From positions 434,001-498,000 of the forward strand of contig NZ_BNAQ01000001.1 in NCBI RefSeq assembly GCF_014653575.1: a stretch of 64,000 bases of DNA, given 5' to 3'. Positions 1-8,580 of the stretch are shown piece by piece. The position numbers and the translations under genes were made by a program. Origin of the DNA: Sphingomonas glacialis (lineage in GTDB: Bacteria; Pseudomonadota; Alphaproteobacteria; Sphingomonadales; Sphingomonadaceae). Every line of letters starts with the position of its first letter. The stretch's first letter is position 1. The notes under the pieces are model-generated. The model saw nothing but the letters and a program-made list of their open reading frames with translations. It had not been told where the DNA came from and ran no database searches.

Positions 1-2086
1 TCGTCACGTCGACGACATCGCCTTCGACAAAGCCGAGCCGGGCGATCTCCTTCGCGTTCAGGAACAGCACGTCGCGCCGCCCGAACACGCCGCGATAGCG
101 ATCGTCGAGGGCATAGATCGTGGTGTTGTACTGATCGTGCGAGCGCAGCGTCGTCAGCCGCAGGACGCTTGGATCACGCGTCGTCTCGTCTTCCTCGACG
201 CCCGTGGCGACGATGAAATTGGCCTTGCCGGTATCGGTGTTCCAGACGCGCTCGGCCGCCGAATTGGGCAAGTGGAAGCCGCCTGGCGCGCGGATGCGCG
301 TGTTGTAGTTCTTGAACGCCGGGAACACCGCCTCGATCTTGTCGCGGATACGGTCGTAATTGGCGACATAGCCGTCCCAATCGATCGCGCCCTTGTCGCC
401 GAGCGTCGCCTTCGCGATCCCCGCGACGATCCACGGTTCCGAACGGACATTCTCGCCCGGCGGCATCAGGAAGCCGCGCGAGGCATGGACCATCGACATC
501 GAATCCTCGACCGTCACGGCTTGCGGGCCACCGTCCTGCGTATCGCGCTCGGTCCGCCCGAGGCACGGCAGGACGTAGCTCGCCTTGGCCATCAGCAGAT
601 GCGTGCGGTTGAGCTTGGTGGTGATGTGGACCGCGAGGTCCATGTTGCGGAAGCCTTGCGCGCAGGCCTGCGGATCCGACGACGCGATCGCGAGATTGCC
701 GCCGAGGCAGACGATCGCCTTGGCCGTCCCGTCGCGCATCGCAGCGATGCTCTCGACCACCGAATGCCCATCGGCGCGTGGCGGATCGAAGCCGAATACG
801 TCCTGGATCTTGTCGAGCAACGCCGCGCTCGGCCGTTCGGTGATGCCGACGGTCCGGTCGCCCTGGACGTTGCTGTGGCCGCGAAGCGGGCAGATGCCTG
901 CGCCTGGCCGCCCCATATTGCCGCGCAGCAGCAGCAGGTTGGCGATTTGCTGGACGTTGCTCGTGCCCGTGCGGTGCTGCGTGATGCCCATGCCGTAGCA
1001 GCAGATCGTCGCCTTCGACTGCGCATAGATCTGCGCGACCGCTTCGAGATCGGCGCGCGCAAGGCCGCTCGATTGCTCGATCGCGGCCCAGTCGGTCGCA
1101 TCGAGATCGGCACGGAACGCCTCGAGGCCCGCCGTATGTTCGGCGATGAAGGCATGGTCGAGCACCGGCGCGTCGGGCGTGTCGAGCGCCACCAGCGCCT
1201 TCGCAATGCCCTTCAGCGCCGCGGCATCGCCGCCGACCTTGACCTGCAAATAGCTCGTCGCGATCGGCGTCGCCGACAAGGTTGCCATTTCGACCACCGA
1301 TTGCGGCGATTCGAAGCGTTCGAGCGAGCGCTCTTTGAGCGGGTTGAACACGATGATCTTGCCGCCGCGCCGCGCCACGTCGCGCAGCGTCGCCATCATC
1401 CGCGGATGGTTGGTGCCGGGATTGTGGCCGATCGAGAGGATCAGGTCGGCATGGTCGAAATCCTCGAGGCTGACGGTGCCCTTGCCGATGCCGATCGACT
1501 TGGGGAGGCCGACCGAAGTCGCCTCGTGGCACATGTTCGAGCAATCGGGAAAATTGTTGGTGCCATACAGCCGCGCGAACAGCTGGTAGAGGAACGCGGC
1601 TTCGTTCGAGCAGCGCCCCGAAGTGTAGAATTCGGCTTGATTGGGATCCTCGAGCGCGGCCAGACCCGCACCGATCTCGGCGAGCGCCTCGTCCCAGCCG
1701 ACGACTTCATAATGGTCGGTCGCCGGATTGTAGCGCAGCGGCTCGGTGACGCGGCCCTGATCCTCGATCCAGTGATCGGTCTTTTCCCACAGCTCGGAGA
1801 CCGAATGCTGCGCGAAGAAATCGCCGCCGATCCGCTTGGCAGTCGATTCCCATGCGACTGCCTTGGCGCCATTCTCGCAGAATTCGAACGAGGAGGAGTG
1901 CTTCGGGTCGGGCCAGGCGCAGCTCGGGCAATCGAAGCCGTCGGGCTGGTTCGACTTGAGCAGCGTCTGCGCGCCCTGCGACACGATCTGCTGCGCCTTG
2001 AGCGAGACCGCGACCGCCTTGAGCGCCCCCCAGCCGCCCGCCGGGCCGGTATAATCCTTGATCCCCTCGGGACGCTTACGACGCAT
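1..2086 (-). CDS. FdhF/YdeP-family molybdopterin oxidoreductase, 3' end cut by window edge
   Basis: Formate-dehydrogenase-like molybdenum oxidoreductase of the YdeP type (TIGR01701 family), presumably cytoplasmic; its physiological substrate is not settled for the family. About 695 residues are visible from the ATG at 2086. An N-terminal FDCPSCAWPDP motif (Cys53, Cys56) is typical of this subgroup. Further on are TSGRCSNEAAFLYQ, SIGHNPGTNHPR, GMGITQHRTGT and LRGHSNVQGDRTVG, all diagnostic molybdopterin-guanine-dinucleotide enzyme segments. The frame is open to base 1, so the C-terminal dinucleotide-binding domain is incomplete. No fdhD or accessory subunit gene lies on the upstream side. A long open frame on the opposite strand is a GC-rich shadow. 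Confidence 0.93.
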   Translation of the reverse strand, partial: MRRKRPEGIKDYTGPAGGWGALKAVAVSLKAQQIVSQGAQTLLKSNQPDGFDCPSCAWPDPKHSSSFEFCENGAKAVAWESTAKRIGGDFFAQHSVSELWEKTDHWIEDQGRVTEPLRYNPATDHYEVVGWDEALAEIGAGLAALEDPNQAEFYTSGRCSNEAAFLYQLFARLYGTNNFPDCSNMCHEATSVGLPKSIGIGKGTVSLEDFDHADLILSIGHNPGTNHPRMMATLRDVARRGGKIIVFNPLKERSLERFESPQSVVEMATLSATPIATSYLQVKVGGDAAALKGIAKALVALDTPDAPVLDHAFIAEHTAGLEAFRADLDATDWAAIEQSSGLARADLEAVAQIYAQSKATICCYGMGITQHRTGTSNVQQIANLLLLRGNMGRPGAGICPLRGHSNVQGDRTVGITERPSAALLDKIQDVFGFDPPRADGHSVVESIAAMRDGTAKAIVCLGGNLAIASSDPQACAQGFRNMDLAVHITTKLNRTHLLMAKASYVLPCLGRTERDTQDGGPQAVTVEDSMSMVHASRGFLMPPGENVRSEPWIVAGIAKATLGDKGAIDWDGYVANYDRIRDKIEAVFPAFKNYNTRIRAPGGFHLPNSAAERVWNTDTGKANFIVATGVEEDETTRDPSVLRLTTLRSHDQYNTTIYALDDRYRGVFGRRDVLFLNAKEIARLGFVEGDVVDVT

Positions 2087-2269
2087 ACTCGGAACTCCAC
2101 ACTTCGACAGGCCCGCACGAGGAGCGGGCCACGACACCGTCGCGCCTAACGCACCGACATCGGGACGAGAAGCGCAGTTGCGACGAACGCTACGATAGAT
2201 TGAAAGTTTTTGAGACGGGGGTCGCGCCCACCGCCATCAAGCGAGAAACATCGATCGCTTGTGGAAGAA

Positions 2270-2345
2270 TGGTGGAGCCGAGGGGGATCGAACCCCTGAC
2301 CTTTCGCATGCCATGCGAACGCTCTCCCAGCTGAGCTACGGCCCC
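2270..2345 (-). tRNA. tRNA-Ala (anticodon GGC)
   Basis: A 76-nt cloverleaf with encoded CCA. Acceptor arms GGGGCCG and CGGCTCC pair with one wobble position, the D-loop has AGCTCAGCTGGGAGAGC, and the anticodon stem TTCGC/GCGAA encloses ATGGCAT, giving GGC. The T-arm is GGGGTTCGATCCCC. It sits between the oxidoreductase gene and the TIGR02300 gene, on the same strand as both. Confidence 0.97.
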
Positions 2346-2475
2346 ATCGTATTCTGGAAAGAGAGACCCGAAACCGGGACCTCTTTGCGGGAAGGCGTCG
2401 CCCCTACCGAGGCGACGCGCCCTTGGCAAGCGGTCTGAGTGTCGCTTGCCAGAAAAAACATCAATTAGCTGTGGA

Positions 2476-2793
2476 TCAATGCTCGTCTTCGCTCTGCGGC
2501 GCTTCCACGCCGAGATCGTCGTCGCCGCCGAGATCGACCTCGTCGTCGGGCGAGGGCTCCTCGTCTTCACCGGTGTCGATATCCTCGTCGTCGCCGGCGA
2601 GATCGTCGTCCTTCTTTACCAGCTCGGGCTTGGCCTGCTCGAACGGCAGCGGCTGCTTCGACTTGAGGATCGGCTCGGGCTCCCAATGCGCACCGCAATT
2701 GATGCAGGTGACGGGATCGTCCTTGCCGAGGTCGTAGAAACGGGTGGCGCATTTCGGGCACGTACGCTTCGTGCCCCATTCCGGCTGGATCAT
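2476..2793 (-). CDS. TIGR02300 (FYDLN-acid) family zinc-ribbon protein
   Basis: A 105-residue protein of unknown function found across alphaproteobacteria. The start begins [15 protein letters not shown]. The N-terminal half holds a zinc ribbon, CPKC then CINC, surrounding the family signature FYDLGKDDP. The C-terminal half is almost entirely Asp/Glu (an acidic, probably disordered tail of about 45 residues). The ATG at 2793 was chosen because it is the conserved start; an upstream extension would run into the aroA promoter region. It is divergent from aroA, about 135 bp apart. Family assignment is secure; function is not known. Confidence 0.9.
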   Translation of the reverse strand: MIQPEWGTKRTCPKCATRFYDLGKDDPVTCINCGAHWEPEPILKSKQPLPFEQAKPELVKKDDDLAGDDEDIDTGEDEEPSPDDEVDLGGDDDLGVEAPQSEDEH

Positions 2794-2929
2794 ATGCCGA
2801 TTGAACCTTTTGTTGGGCCGACGGGCGTTGCGGCCCTCGGCTGATAGGAATTGGGTCTCGCGACCCGAAGGGCCGCAAAGTGGTGCGCGCCTTGCCATAG
2901 CGCAAGCGCGCTGTCAAAGCGCGGCCCCG

Positions 2930-4279
2930 ATGACACACCCTACGCCTATCCCCCGCGAAATCCAACCATCCGGGCCGCTCAAGGGGCGCGTCCGCGTCCC
3001 CGGCGACAAGTCGATCAGCCACCGTTCGCTGATGCTCTCGGCGCTTGCGGTCGGCACGAGCCGGATCGAGGGGCTGCTCGAGGGCGAGGACGTGCTCGCC
3101 ACGGCGGCCGCGATGCGCGCGATGGGCGCGACGATCCGCCGCGGCGACGATGCGGTGTGGCACGTCGATGGCGTCGGCGTCGGCGGGCTGCTCCAGCCTG
3201 CGACCGCGCTCGAGATGGGCAATTCGGGGACTTCGACGCGGCTGCTGATGGGGTTGGTCGCGAGCCACCCGATCACCGCCACCTTCATCGGCGACGCCTC
3301 GCTGTCGAAGCGACCGATGGGCCGCGTCATCACCCCGCTGTCGCAGATGGGCGCCGATGTGACGTCGAGCCCGGGCGGTCGCCTCCCCCTGATGCTGCGC
3401 GGCCTGTGCCCCGCGATCCCGATCACCTACACCCTCCCCGTCGCCTCGGCGCAAGTGAAGTCGGCGATCCTGCTCGCCGGCCTCAACACCCCCGGGATCA
3501 CGCGCGTGATCGAGCCGATCGCGACGCGCGATCATAGCGAGCGGATGCTGCGCGGCTTCGGCGCGACCGTGACGGTCGAGCCGTCGCCGCAAGGCCGCAT
3601 CATCGAGATCACCGGCGAGGCCGAGCTCACGCCGCAAGCGATCGTCGTGCCGGGCGACCCCTCCTCCGCCGCGTTCCTCGTCGTTGCCGCGACGATCGTG
3701 CCGGGATCGGACGTGGTGGTCGAGAATGTCGGGCTCAACCCGACCCGTGCCGGGCTGTTCACCGCGCTTCGCCTGATGGGTGCGAGCATCGAAGAGCTGA
3801 ACCCGCGCGAAGTCGGCGGCGAGCCCGTTGCCGATCTGCGCGTCCGCCACGCGGCGCTCACCGGTATCGAGATCCCGCCCGATCTCGCGCCGAGCATGAT
3901 CGACGAATATCCCGTGCTGTTCGTTGCCGCCGCCTTCGCCACCGGCCGCACGATCGCGCGCGGCGCCGACGAGCTGCGCGTCAAGGAATCGGACCGGATC
4001 GCCGCAATGGCCGCCGCGCTCGGCGCCGCCGGCGCGCGCGTCGAGGAAGTCGAGGACGGCATGATCATCGACGGCACCGGCGGCGATCCGCTGCCCGGCG
4101 GCGCGACAATCGCGACGCTGCTCGACCACCGCATCGCGATGAGTATGGCGGTGGCGGCTTTGCATTGCCGCAAGGGGAGCGCGGGCGCCGGTATCACGCT
4201 CGACGACGCGTCGCCGGTGGCGACGAGCTATCCCGCCTTCTTCGACCAGATCGCGCAGTTGCAGAGCGGCGGCGCATGA
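2930..4279 (+). CDS. aroA: 3-phosphoshikimate 1-carboxyvinyltransferase (EPSP synthase)
   Basis: Joins shikimate-3-phosphate and phosphoenolpyruvate in the sixth step of the shikimate pathway, in the cytoplasm. 449 residues, normal length. Visible motifs are [12 protein letters not shown] near residue 25, [12 protein letters not shown], and [12 protein letters not shown], the last characteristic of class II enzymes; a later [10 protein letters not shown] motif is also present. The residue equivalent to the Gly/Ala position that governs glyphosate sensitivity is Gly here (GNSG). The ATG at 2930 is preferred over an in-frame upstream start because homology begins there. The stop overlaps the next ATG (ATGA), so it heads the aroA-membrane protein-cmk operon. 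Confidence 0.97.
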   Translation: MTHPTPIPREIQPSGPLKGRVRVPGDKSISHRSLMLSALAVGTSRIEGLLEGEDVLATAAAMRAMGATIRRGDDAVWHVDGVGVGGLLQPATALEMGNSGTSTRLLMGLVASHPITATFIGDASLSKRPMGRVITPLSQMGADVTSSPGGRLPLMLRGLCPAIPITYTLPVASAQVKSAILLAGLNTPGITRVIEPIATRDHSERMLRGFGATVTVEPSPQGRIIEITGEAELTPQAIVVPGDPSSAAFLVVAATIVPGSDVVVENVGLNPTRAGLFTALRLMGASIEELNPREVGGEPVADLRVRHAALTGIEIPPDLAPSMIDEYPVLFVAAAFATGRTIARGADELRVKESDRIAAMAAALGAAGARVEEVEDGMIIDGTGGDPLPGGATIATLLDHRIAMSMAVAALHCRKGSAGAGITLDDASPVATSYPAFFDQIAQLQSGGA

Positions 4280-4524
4280 TTGACTCGCATACCGCCGATC
4301 TGATCGGCTTTGTCGGCGCGATCGTCATCCTGACCGGCTTCGCGTACCAGACGCTCCGCAACGCCGCGCCGAACCTGTTCTCGAACGGGCTCAATTTTCT
4401 CGGCGCGTCGCTACTCGCGCTGTCGCTCGTGGTGAACTACAATCTCCCCGCGCTCGCCCTCGAACTGGCCTGGGCCGCAATCGCTCTCATTGGATTGGTA
4501 CGTATCGTGGCTAGACGCCGATGA
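4276..4524 (+). CDS. small membrane protein, CBU_0592-like family
   Basis: An 82-residue hydrophobic protein with three predicted membrane segments (roughly residues 8-26, 34-52 and 55-76) and a basic C-terminus, VARRR. It resembles the CBU_0592-like family: the LxNxLGA-type segment [15 protein letters not shown] and the [12 protein letters not shown] segment fit that pattern. Function is unknown. It overlaps aroA upstream by 4 bp and cmk downstream by 4 bp, so translation of the three genes is probably coupled. Confidence 0.75.
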   Translation: MIDSHTADLIGFVGAIVILTGFAYQTLRNAAPNLFSNGLNFLGASLLALSLVVNYNLPALALELAWAAIALIGLVRIVARRR

Positions 4525-5147
4525 TTATTGCGGTCGACGGACCCGCCGCCTCGGGCAAGGGCACGATCGCGCGTGCGCTCGCACGCCATTACGGCCTCCC
4601 ACATCTCGACACCGGGCTGCTCTATCGCGCGGTCGCGTCAAACGTGCAGCGGCTCGAGTTGGACGCCGCGGTCGAGGCCGATGCGGTCGCCGCGTGCGAC
4701 TTCGACGATTCGCTGCTCGACGATCCGATGCTGCGCAGCGATGCGATCGGCTCGCTGGCGTCGGTCGTCTCGGCGCATCCGCTCGTGCGCGCCTCGCTGC
4801 TCCAGCGGCAGAAGCGCTTCGCCCAGCAACCGGGCGGCGCGGTACTTGACGGGCGCGACATCGGCACGGTCATCGCGCCCAACGCCGACGCCAAGCTATT
4901 CGTCCGCGCCACCCCCAACATTCGCGCCAAGCGCCGTCACGCCGAACTGCGGTCGCACGGGTCACTGATCAGCATCGACAAGGTGCTCGCCGACATCCGC
5001 GCCCGCGATTTGCGCGATTCGACACGCTCGAACGCACCGCTGGTGCCCGCCAACGACGCGGCGTTCCTCGACACGAGCTTCCTGTCGATCGAGGCGTCGG
5101 TGCAGCGTGCGATCGATATCGTCGAGTCGAAGATCATTGCGCCATAG
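4521..5147 (+). CDS. cmk: cytidylate kinase
   Basis: Phosphorylates CMP and dCMP with ATP. 208 residues. The P-loop GPAASGKGT is at residues 7-15, followed by LDTGLLYRAVA; DGRDIGTVIAPNA and the FVRATPNIRAKRRHAEL lid region are typical of Cmk. The start codon overlaps the preceding stop. In many proteobacteria cmk is followed directly by rpsA; here a two-gene toxin-antitoxin unit on the other strand intervenes. Confidence 0.96.
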   Translation: MIIAVDGPAASGKGTIARALARHYGLPHLDTGLLYRAVASNVQRLELDAAVEADAVAACDFDDSLLDDPMLRSDAIGSLASVVSAHPLVRASLLQRQKRFAQQPGGAVLDGRDIGTVIAPNADAKLFVRATPNIRAKRRHAELRSHGSLISIDKVLADIRARDLRDSTRSNAPLVPANDAAFLDTSFLSIEASVQRAIDIVESKIIAP

Positions 5148-5154
5148 CGCCGCG

Positions 5155-5436
5155 TCAATCGTCGGCCCACTCTTCGTGCGCATGACGGATGCGAACGATC
5201 AGCACATCCTCGCCGTCGAGGACGTAGACAATAAGATGTGCCTTGTACGGGTGCGCGCGGACGCGGCGCCGCGTCTCGGTCCGCTCGCCCGCAGCACGGG
5301 GAAAATCCGCGAGGAAATGGAAAACCTTGCGGAGGCCGGTGGCATAGCGCTCCGCCTGATCCTGACCGAAGCGGTCGAACCCATAGGCATAGATCGCGGC
5401 GAAATCCGCATCGGCCTGCCGCGTTAGCTTAAACAC
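5155..5436 (-). CDS. ParE/RelE-family toxin
   Basis: A 93-residue toxin-like protein of the RelE/ParE superfamily. The N-terminal LTRQADADFAAIYAYG matches the ParE helix start, and the C-terminal part RVRAHPYKAHLIVYVLDG followed by VLIVRIRHAHEEW is the usual ParE strand region. The GTG at 5436 overlaps the antitoxin stop (GTGTTTAA), the normal arrangement of these operons; a longer in-frame TTG start at 5493 is less likely. ParE members poison gyrase, RelE members cleave mRNA; the sequence looks more ParE-like, but this is inference. Confidence 0.88.
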   Translation of the reverse strand: MFKLTRQADADFAAIYAYGFDRFGQDQAERYATGLRKVFHFLADFPRAAGERTETRRRVRAHPYKAHLIVYVLDGEDVLIVRIRHAHEEWADD

Positions 5437-5689
5437 TAGCGCCGGAAGCGCGCGCCAACGCCTTCCGTCGAGCCTCTTCCAGGACTTCTTCAACCGTAAG
5501 GTCTGAGATCCCGCTCGCCAGGCCTTCTTCGACCATCCGGTTCATCGCTGCGATCTTTTCAGAGCGGATCTGCTCCCGCCGGATCAAGTCGAGCACGACA
5601 TCGCTGCTGTTGCCGAACCGCCCCGTCGCAGCCTGCGCCTCGATCCAATCCTTCATCGCATCGGGCAGGGAAATTGTAATCGTAGCCAT
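5429..5689 (-). CDS. ParD-like ribbon-helix-helix antitoxin
   Basis: An 86-residue antitoxin with an N-terminal ribbon-helix-helix DNA-binding region (ATITISLPDAMKDWIEAQ, then GRFGNSSDVVLDLIRRE, the usual ParD pattern) and a charged C-terminal toxin-binding tail (LTVEEVLEEARRKAL). The ATG at 5689 fits the family start exactly. It is expected to repress its own promoter, which must lie in 5690-5760 and therefore faces away from rpsA. First gene of the pair; the toxin gene overlaps its stop by 8 bp. Confidence 0.9.
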   Translation of the reverse strand: MATITISLPDAMKDWIEAQAATGRFGNSSDVVLDLIRREQIRSEKIAAMNRMVEEGLASGISDLTVEEVLEEARRKALARASGASV

Positions 5690-5977
5690 TGAAATCTCCG
5701 CCTTCCACGGTCTCACATTGCCAATCTTTGTCAATACCGACGCGACTTGATCGCCCCCTCGCGCTCGGCTATGGGTGCGAGGTCCGGCGAGCGGTGCTCG
5801 CGGAGGCTGGCGCGACAGGCATGTCCTCTCGCGCCCTTTTCGCATTTAGCGAGTTGCCCGCCCCCGCGAACGTCAATCGGCGGATGTCGGCCCGGCATTC
5901 GGCTGTTCCGACACATAGGCCAAGACCGCCGGAGACAACCGGCTGGCCGGAACAATGATTTAGGATCTGATCCCTTT
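5690..5977. promoter_or_regulatory. divergent intergenic region: antitoxin promoter and rpsA leader
   Basis: This 288-bp stretch between the antitoxin start and rpsA has no credible gene. It must carry the toxin-antitoxin promoter and a promoter for rpsA, since the inserted module separates rpsA from cmk. The last 60 bases before the rpsA ATG contain CCGG-rich self-complementary segments and no strong Shine-Dalgarno sequence. A weak ribosome site is usual for rpsA, whose product represses its own translation. Confidence 0.5.
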
Positions 5978-7711
5978 ATGGCCACTCAGCCAAACCCAAC
6001 CCGCGACGATTTCGCCGCCCTTCTCGAAATGACTCTCGGCGGTGCCGACAGCTTCGAAGGCCGCGTCGTCAAGGGCACCGTCACCGCAATCGAGAACGAT
6101 CTGGCCGTCATCGACGTCGGCTTGAAGTCCGAAGGCCGCGTTCCGCTTCGCGAATTCGCGATGCCGGGCCAGAAGGCCGATCTCAAGGTCGGTGACGAAG
6201 TCGAAGTGTTCGTCGACCGCGTCGAGAACGTGCACGGCGAAGCGATGCTGTCGCGCGACCGCGCCCGCCGCGAAGCCGCATGGGACACGCTCGAAACCGA
6301 ATTCGCCAAGACGGCACGCGTCGAGGGTGTCATCTTCGGCCGCGTCAAGGGCGGCTTCACGGTCGACCTCAACGGCGCCGTGGCCTTCCTGCCGGGTTCG
6401 CAGGTCGACATCCGCCCGGTGCGCGACGTCACCCCGCTGATGGATATCCCCCAGCCCTTCCAGATCCTCAAGATGGACCGCAAGCGCGGCAACATCGTCG
6501 TGTCGCGTCGCGCGATCCTCGAAGAGACTCGCGCCGAGCAGCGTTCGGGCCTCATCCTGTCGCTCGCCGAGGGCCAGATCATCGACGGCGTCGTCAAGAA
6601 CATCACCGATTATGGTGCGTTCGTTGACCTCGGCGGCATCGACGGCCTGCTGCACGTCACCGATCTCAGCTACAAGCGCGTCGGCCATCCTTCGGAAGTT
6701 CTCAACATTGGCGATACCGTCAAGGTTCAGATCATCCGCATCAACAAGGACACGCAGCGTATCTCGCTCGGCATGAAGCAGCTCGAGAGCGATCCGTGGG
6801 AAGGTGCAGCCGCCAAGTACCCGGTCGGCGCCAAGCTGACCGGCCGCGTCACGAACATCACCGAATATGGTGCGTTCGTCGAGCTCGAGCCGGGCATCGA
6901 AGGCCTGGTGCACGTTTCGGAAATGTCGTGGACCAAGAAGAACGTTCACCCCGGCAAGATCGTCTCGACCTCGCAGGAAGTCGACGTCGTGGTCATCGAG
7001 GTCGATCCCGACAAGCGTCGCATCTCGCTCGGCCTCAAGCAGGCGATCAGCAACCCGTGGGAGGCCTTCGCTGAAGCGCATCCGATCGGTTCGACCGTCG
7101 AAGGCGAAGTCAAGAACGCGACCGAATTCGGTCTGTTCATCGGCCTCGACAACGACGTCGACGGCATGGTCCACATGTCCGACATCGCCTGGGGCGTTTC
7201 GGGCGAGGACGCGCTCAACCTGCATCGCAAGGGCGAGATGGTTCAGGCCATCGTGCTCGACATCGACGCTGAGAAGGAGCGTATCTCGCTCGGCATGAAG
7301 CAGCTCGAGCGTGGTGCCCCTGCAGCAGGCGGCGTTGCCGCCGGCGGCATCTCGGCAGCGGCATCGGGCCTCAACAAGAACGCCATCGTCACGGTCACCG
7401 TGCTCGAAGTCCGCGACGCGGGTCTCGAAGTGCAGGTCGGCGACGACGGCGCGACGGGCTTCATCAAGCGCACCGACCTCGGCCGCGATCGCGACGAGCA
7501 GCGTCCGGAGCGGTTCCAGACCGGCCAGAAGTTCGATGCGATGGTCACCGGCTTCGATCGTTCGAAGAAGCCGACCTTCTCGATCAAGGCGATGCAGATC
7601 TCCGAAGAGAAGCAGGCGGTTGCGCAGTATGGCTCGTCCGACTCGGGCGCGTCGCTGGGCGACATCCTCGGTGCAGCGCTCAAGGCGCAGGGTGCCGACG
7701 CCAAGAAGTAA
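5978..7711 (+). CDS. rpsA: 30S ribosomal protein S1
   Basis: Ribosomal protein S1, which delivers mRNA to the 30S subunit. 577 residues, the usual size for the six-repeat form. Successive S1 (OB-fold) repeats are seen; canonical ones begin near GQIIDGVVKNITDYGAFVDL, GAKLTGRVTNITEYGAFVEL and GSTVEGEVKNATEFGLFIGL, each ending in an RISLGMKQ- or RISLGLKQ-type strand. The ATG at 5978 starts MATQPNPTRDDF, the typical alphaproteobacterial N-terminus; the upstream extension is rejected. A strong terminator follows 14 bp after the stop. Confidence 0.97.
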   Translation: MATQPNPTRDDFAALLEMTLGGADSFEGRVVKGTVTAIENDLAVIDVGLKSEGRVPLREFAMPGQKADLKVGDEVEVFVDRVENVHGEAMLSRDRARREAAWDTLETEFAKTARVEGVIFGRVKGGFTVDLNGAVAFLPGSQVDIRPVRDVTPLMDIPQPFQILKMDRKRGNIVVSRRAILEETRAEQRSGLILSLAEGQIIDGVVKNITDYGAFVDLGGIDGLLHVTDLSYKRVGHPSEVLNIGDTVKVQIIRINKDTQRISLGMKQLESDPWEGAAAKYPVGAKLTGRVTNITEYGAFVELEPGIEGLVHVSEMSWTKKNVHPGKIVSTSQEVDVVVIEVDPDKRRISLGLKQAISNPWEAFAEAHPIGSTVEGEVKNATEFGLFIGLDNDVDGMVHMSDIAWGVSGEDALNLHRKGEMVQAIVLDIDAEKERISLGMKQLERGAPAAGGVAAGGISAAASGLNKNAIVTVTVLEVRDAGLEVQVGDDGATGFIKRTDLGRDRDEQRPERFQTGQKFDAMVTGFDRSKKPTFSIKAMQISEEKQAVAQYGSSDSGASLGDILGAALKAQGADAKK

Positions 7712-7724
7712 TACTTTAGGATGA

Positions 7725-7768
7725 CGAAGGGGCGTTTTCCGGGAGGAAGGCGCCCCTTTCGTTTTTTT
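7725..7768 (+). terminator. Rho-independent terminator after rpsA
   Basis: CGAAGGGGCG (7725-7734) pairs with CGCCCCTTTCG (7751-7761) with one bulged base, followed by a run of seven T. It lies directly after the rpsA stop and ends that transcript before ihfB. Confidence 0.9.
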
Positions 7769-7869
7769 CCGTCGTTTTCAACCTATCCCCATGCTAGGCT
7801 TGCTGTAGATCAAGCCGAAGCGGCCATTTCGTCCGCTCGGGCGAGGCTTGGGGGTAAGGAACGCGTACG

Positions 7870-8148
7870 ATGATACGATCAGAATTGGTGCAGACGCTGG
7901 CTGCCGAAAATCCCGATTTGTCGCCCCGCGATATCGAGGCTCTGGTCACGACCTTTTTTGACGAAATCATCAAGCGGCTCGCGGCTGGCGGCCGTGTCGA
8001 ACTGCGCGGCTTCGGCGCCTTCTCAACCCGCGCACGCGATGCGCGCACCGGGCGCAACCCTCGCACTGGCGAACTGGTCGACGTTGACGCAAAGCGCGTG
8101 CCCTATTTCAAACCCGGCAAGGAAATGCGCGCCAATTTGAACGTCTGA
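7870..8148 (+). CDS. ihfB: integration host factor beta subunit
   Basis: A 92-residue nucleoid-associated DNA-bending protein of the HU/IHF family. [21 protein letters not shown], the [14 protein letters not shown] core and the minor-groove arm [12 protein letters not shown] (Arg-Asn-Pro tip) are all present; [10 protein letters not shown] is the C-terminal helix. The position after rpsA is conserved in proteobacteria and supports IHF-beta rather than HU. Its own promoter should lie in the 100 bp after the rpsA terminator. Confidence 0.95.
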   Translation: MIRSELVQTLAAENPDLSPRDIEALVTTFFDEIIKRLAAGGRVELRGFGAFSTRARDARTGRNPRTGELVDVDAKRVPYFKPGKEMRANLNV

Positions 8149-8191
8149 GTGGGTTGACGCCGCGCGCTCGGTGCGCTTGGACGAGTACCGC

Positions 8192-8277
8192 GCGGACGTG
8201 GCGAAATTGGTAGACGCACGGGACTTAAAATCCCTCGCCCTCAGGGTGTGCGGGTTCGAGTCCCGCCGTCCGCACCA
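8192..8277 (+). tRNA. tRNA-Leu (anticodon TAA)
   Basis: An 86-nt class II tRNA with encoded CCA. Acceptor stem GCGGACG pairs with CGTCCGC, the anticodon loop is CTTAAAA (TAA), there is a long variable arm (CGCCCTCAGGGTG), and the T-arm is CGGGTTCGAGTCCCG. Confidence 0.97.
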
Positions 8278-8580
8278 GATTGGAATCTTTTGGTAATCGC
8301 TTTGCCTGTTTGAGCCCGCAGCGCCTGAAGCCCCCTGCATCCCAACACCCCATCTTGGCTCGTGACATGCGGGGGCCCGGCCGCCCCCGGACGGTGTCTT
8401 CACGCCCGGCCTCCTTCCCTGCTGGAGGTCCACACCGACCCGCTCGAAAAACGGGGAGCAAGCCCCCTCCGCACCGCGTCGAACGGGGCAAAGCGGTAGT
8501 GTGATCGCCCAGCATCGGATACGCCGCTGGCGCCCCGCGTTCCAGTCGAGCACGGCGGGTGCGGTGTTTGGACGGATATC
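8278..8580. other. intergenic stretch with a GC hairpin, no gene seen
   Basis: These 303 bp follow tRNA-Leu. A short GC hairpin (GGGGG at 8371 with CCCCC near 8384-8388) is visible, but no T-run and no recognised gene. Short open frames on either strand have no family resemblance. The promoter of the channel gene at 8581 should lie in the second half. Confidence 0.5.

Noticed and set aside
137..2149. 670-codon open frame antisense to the molybdoenzyme
   Set aside because: GC-rich shadow: its product is Arg/Asp/Ala-rich with no motif, and the minus-strand frame has clear family signatures throughout.
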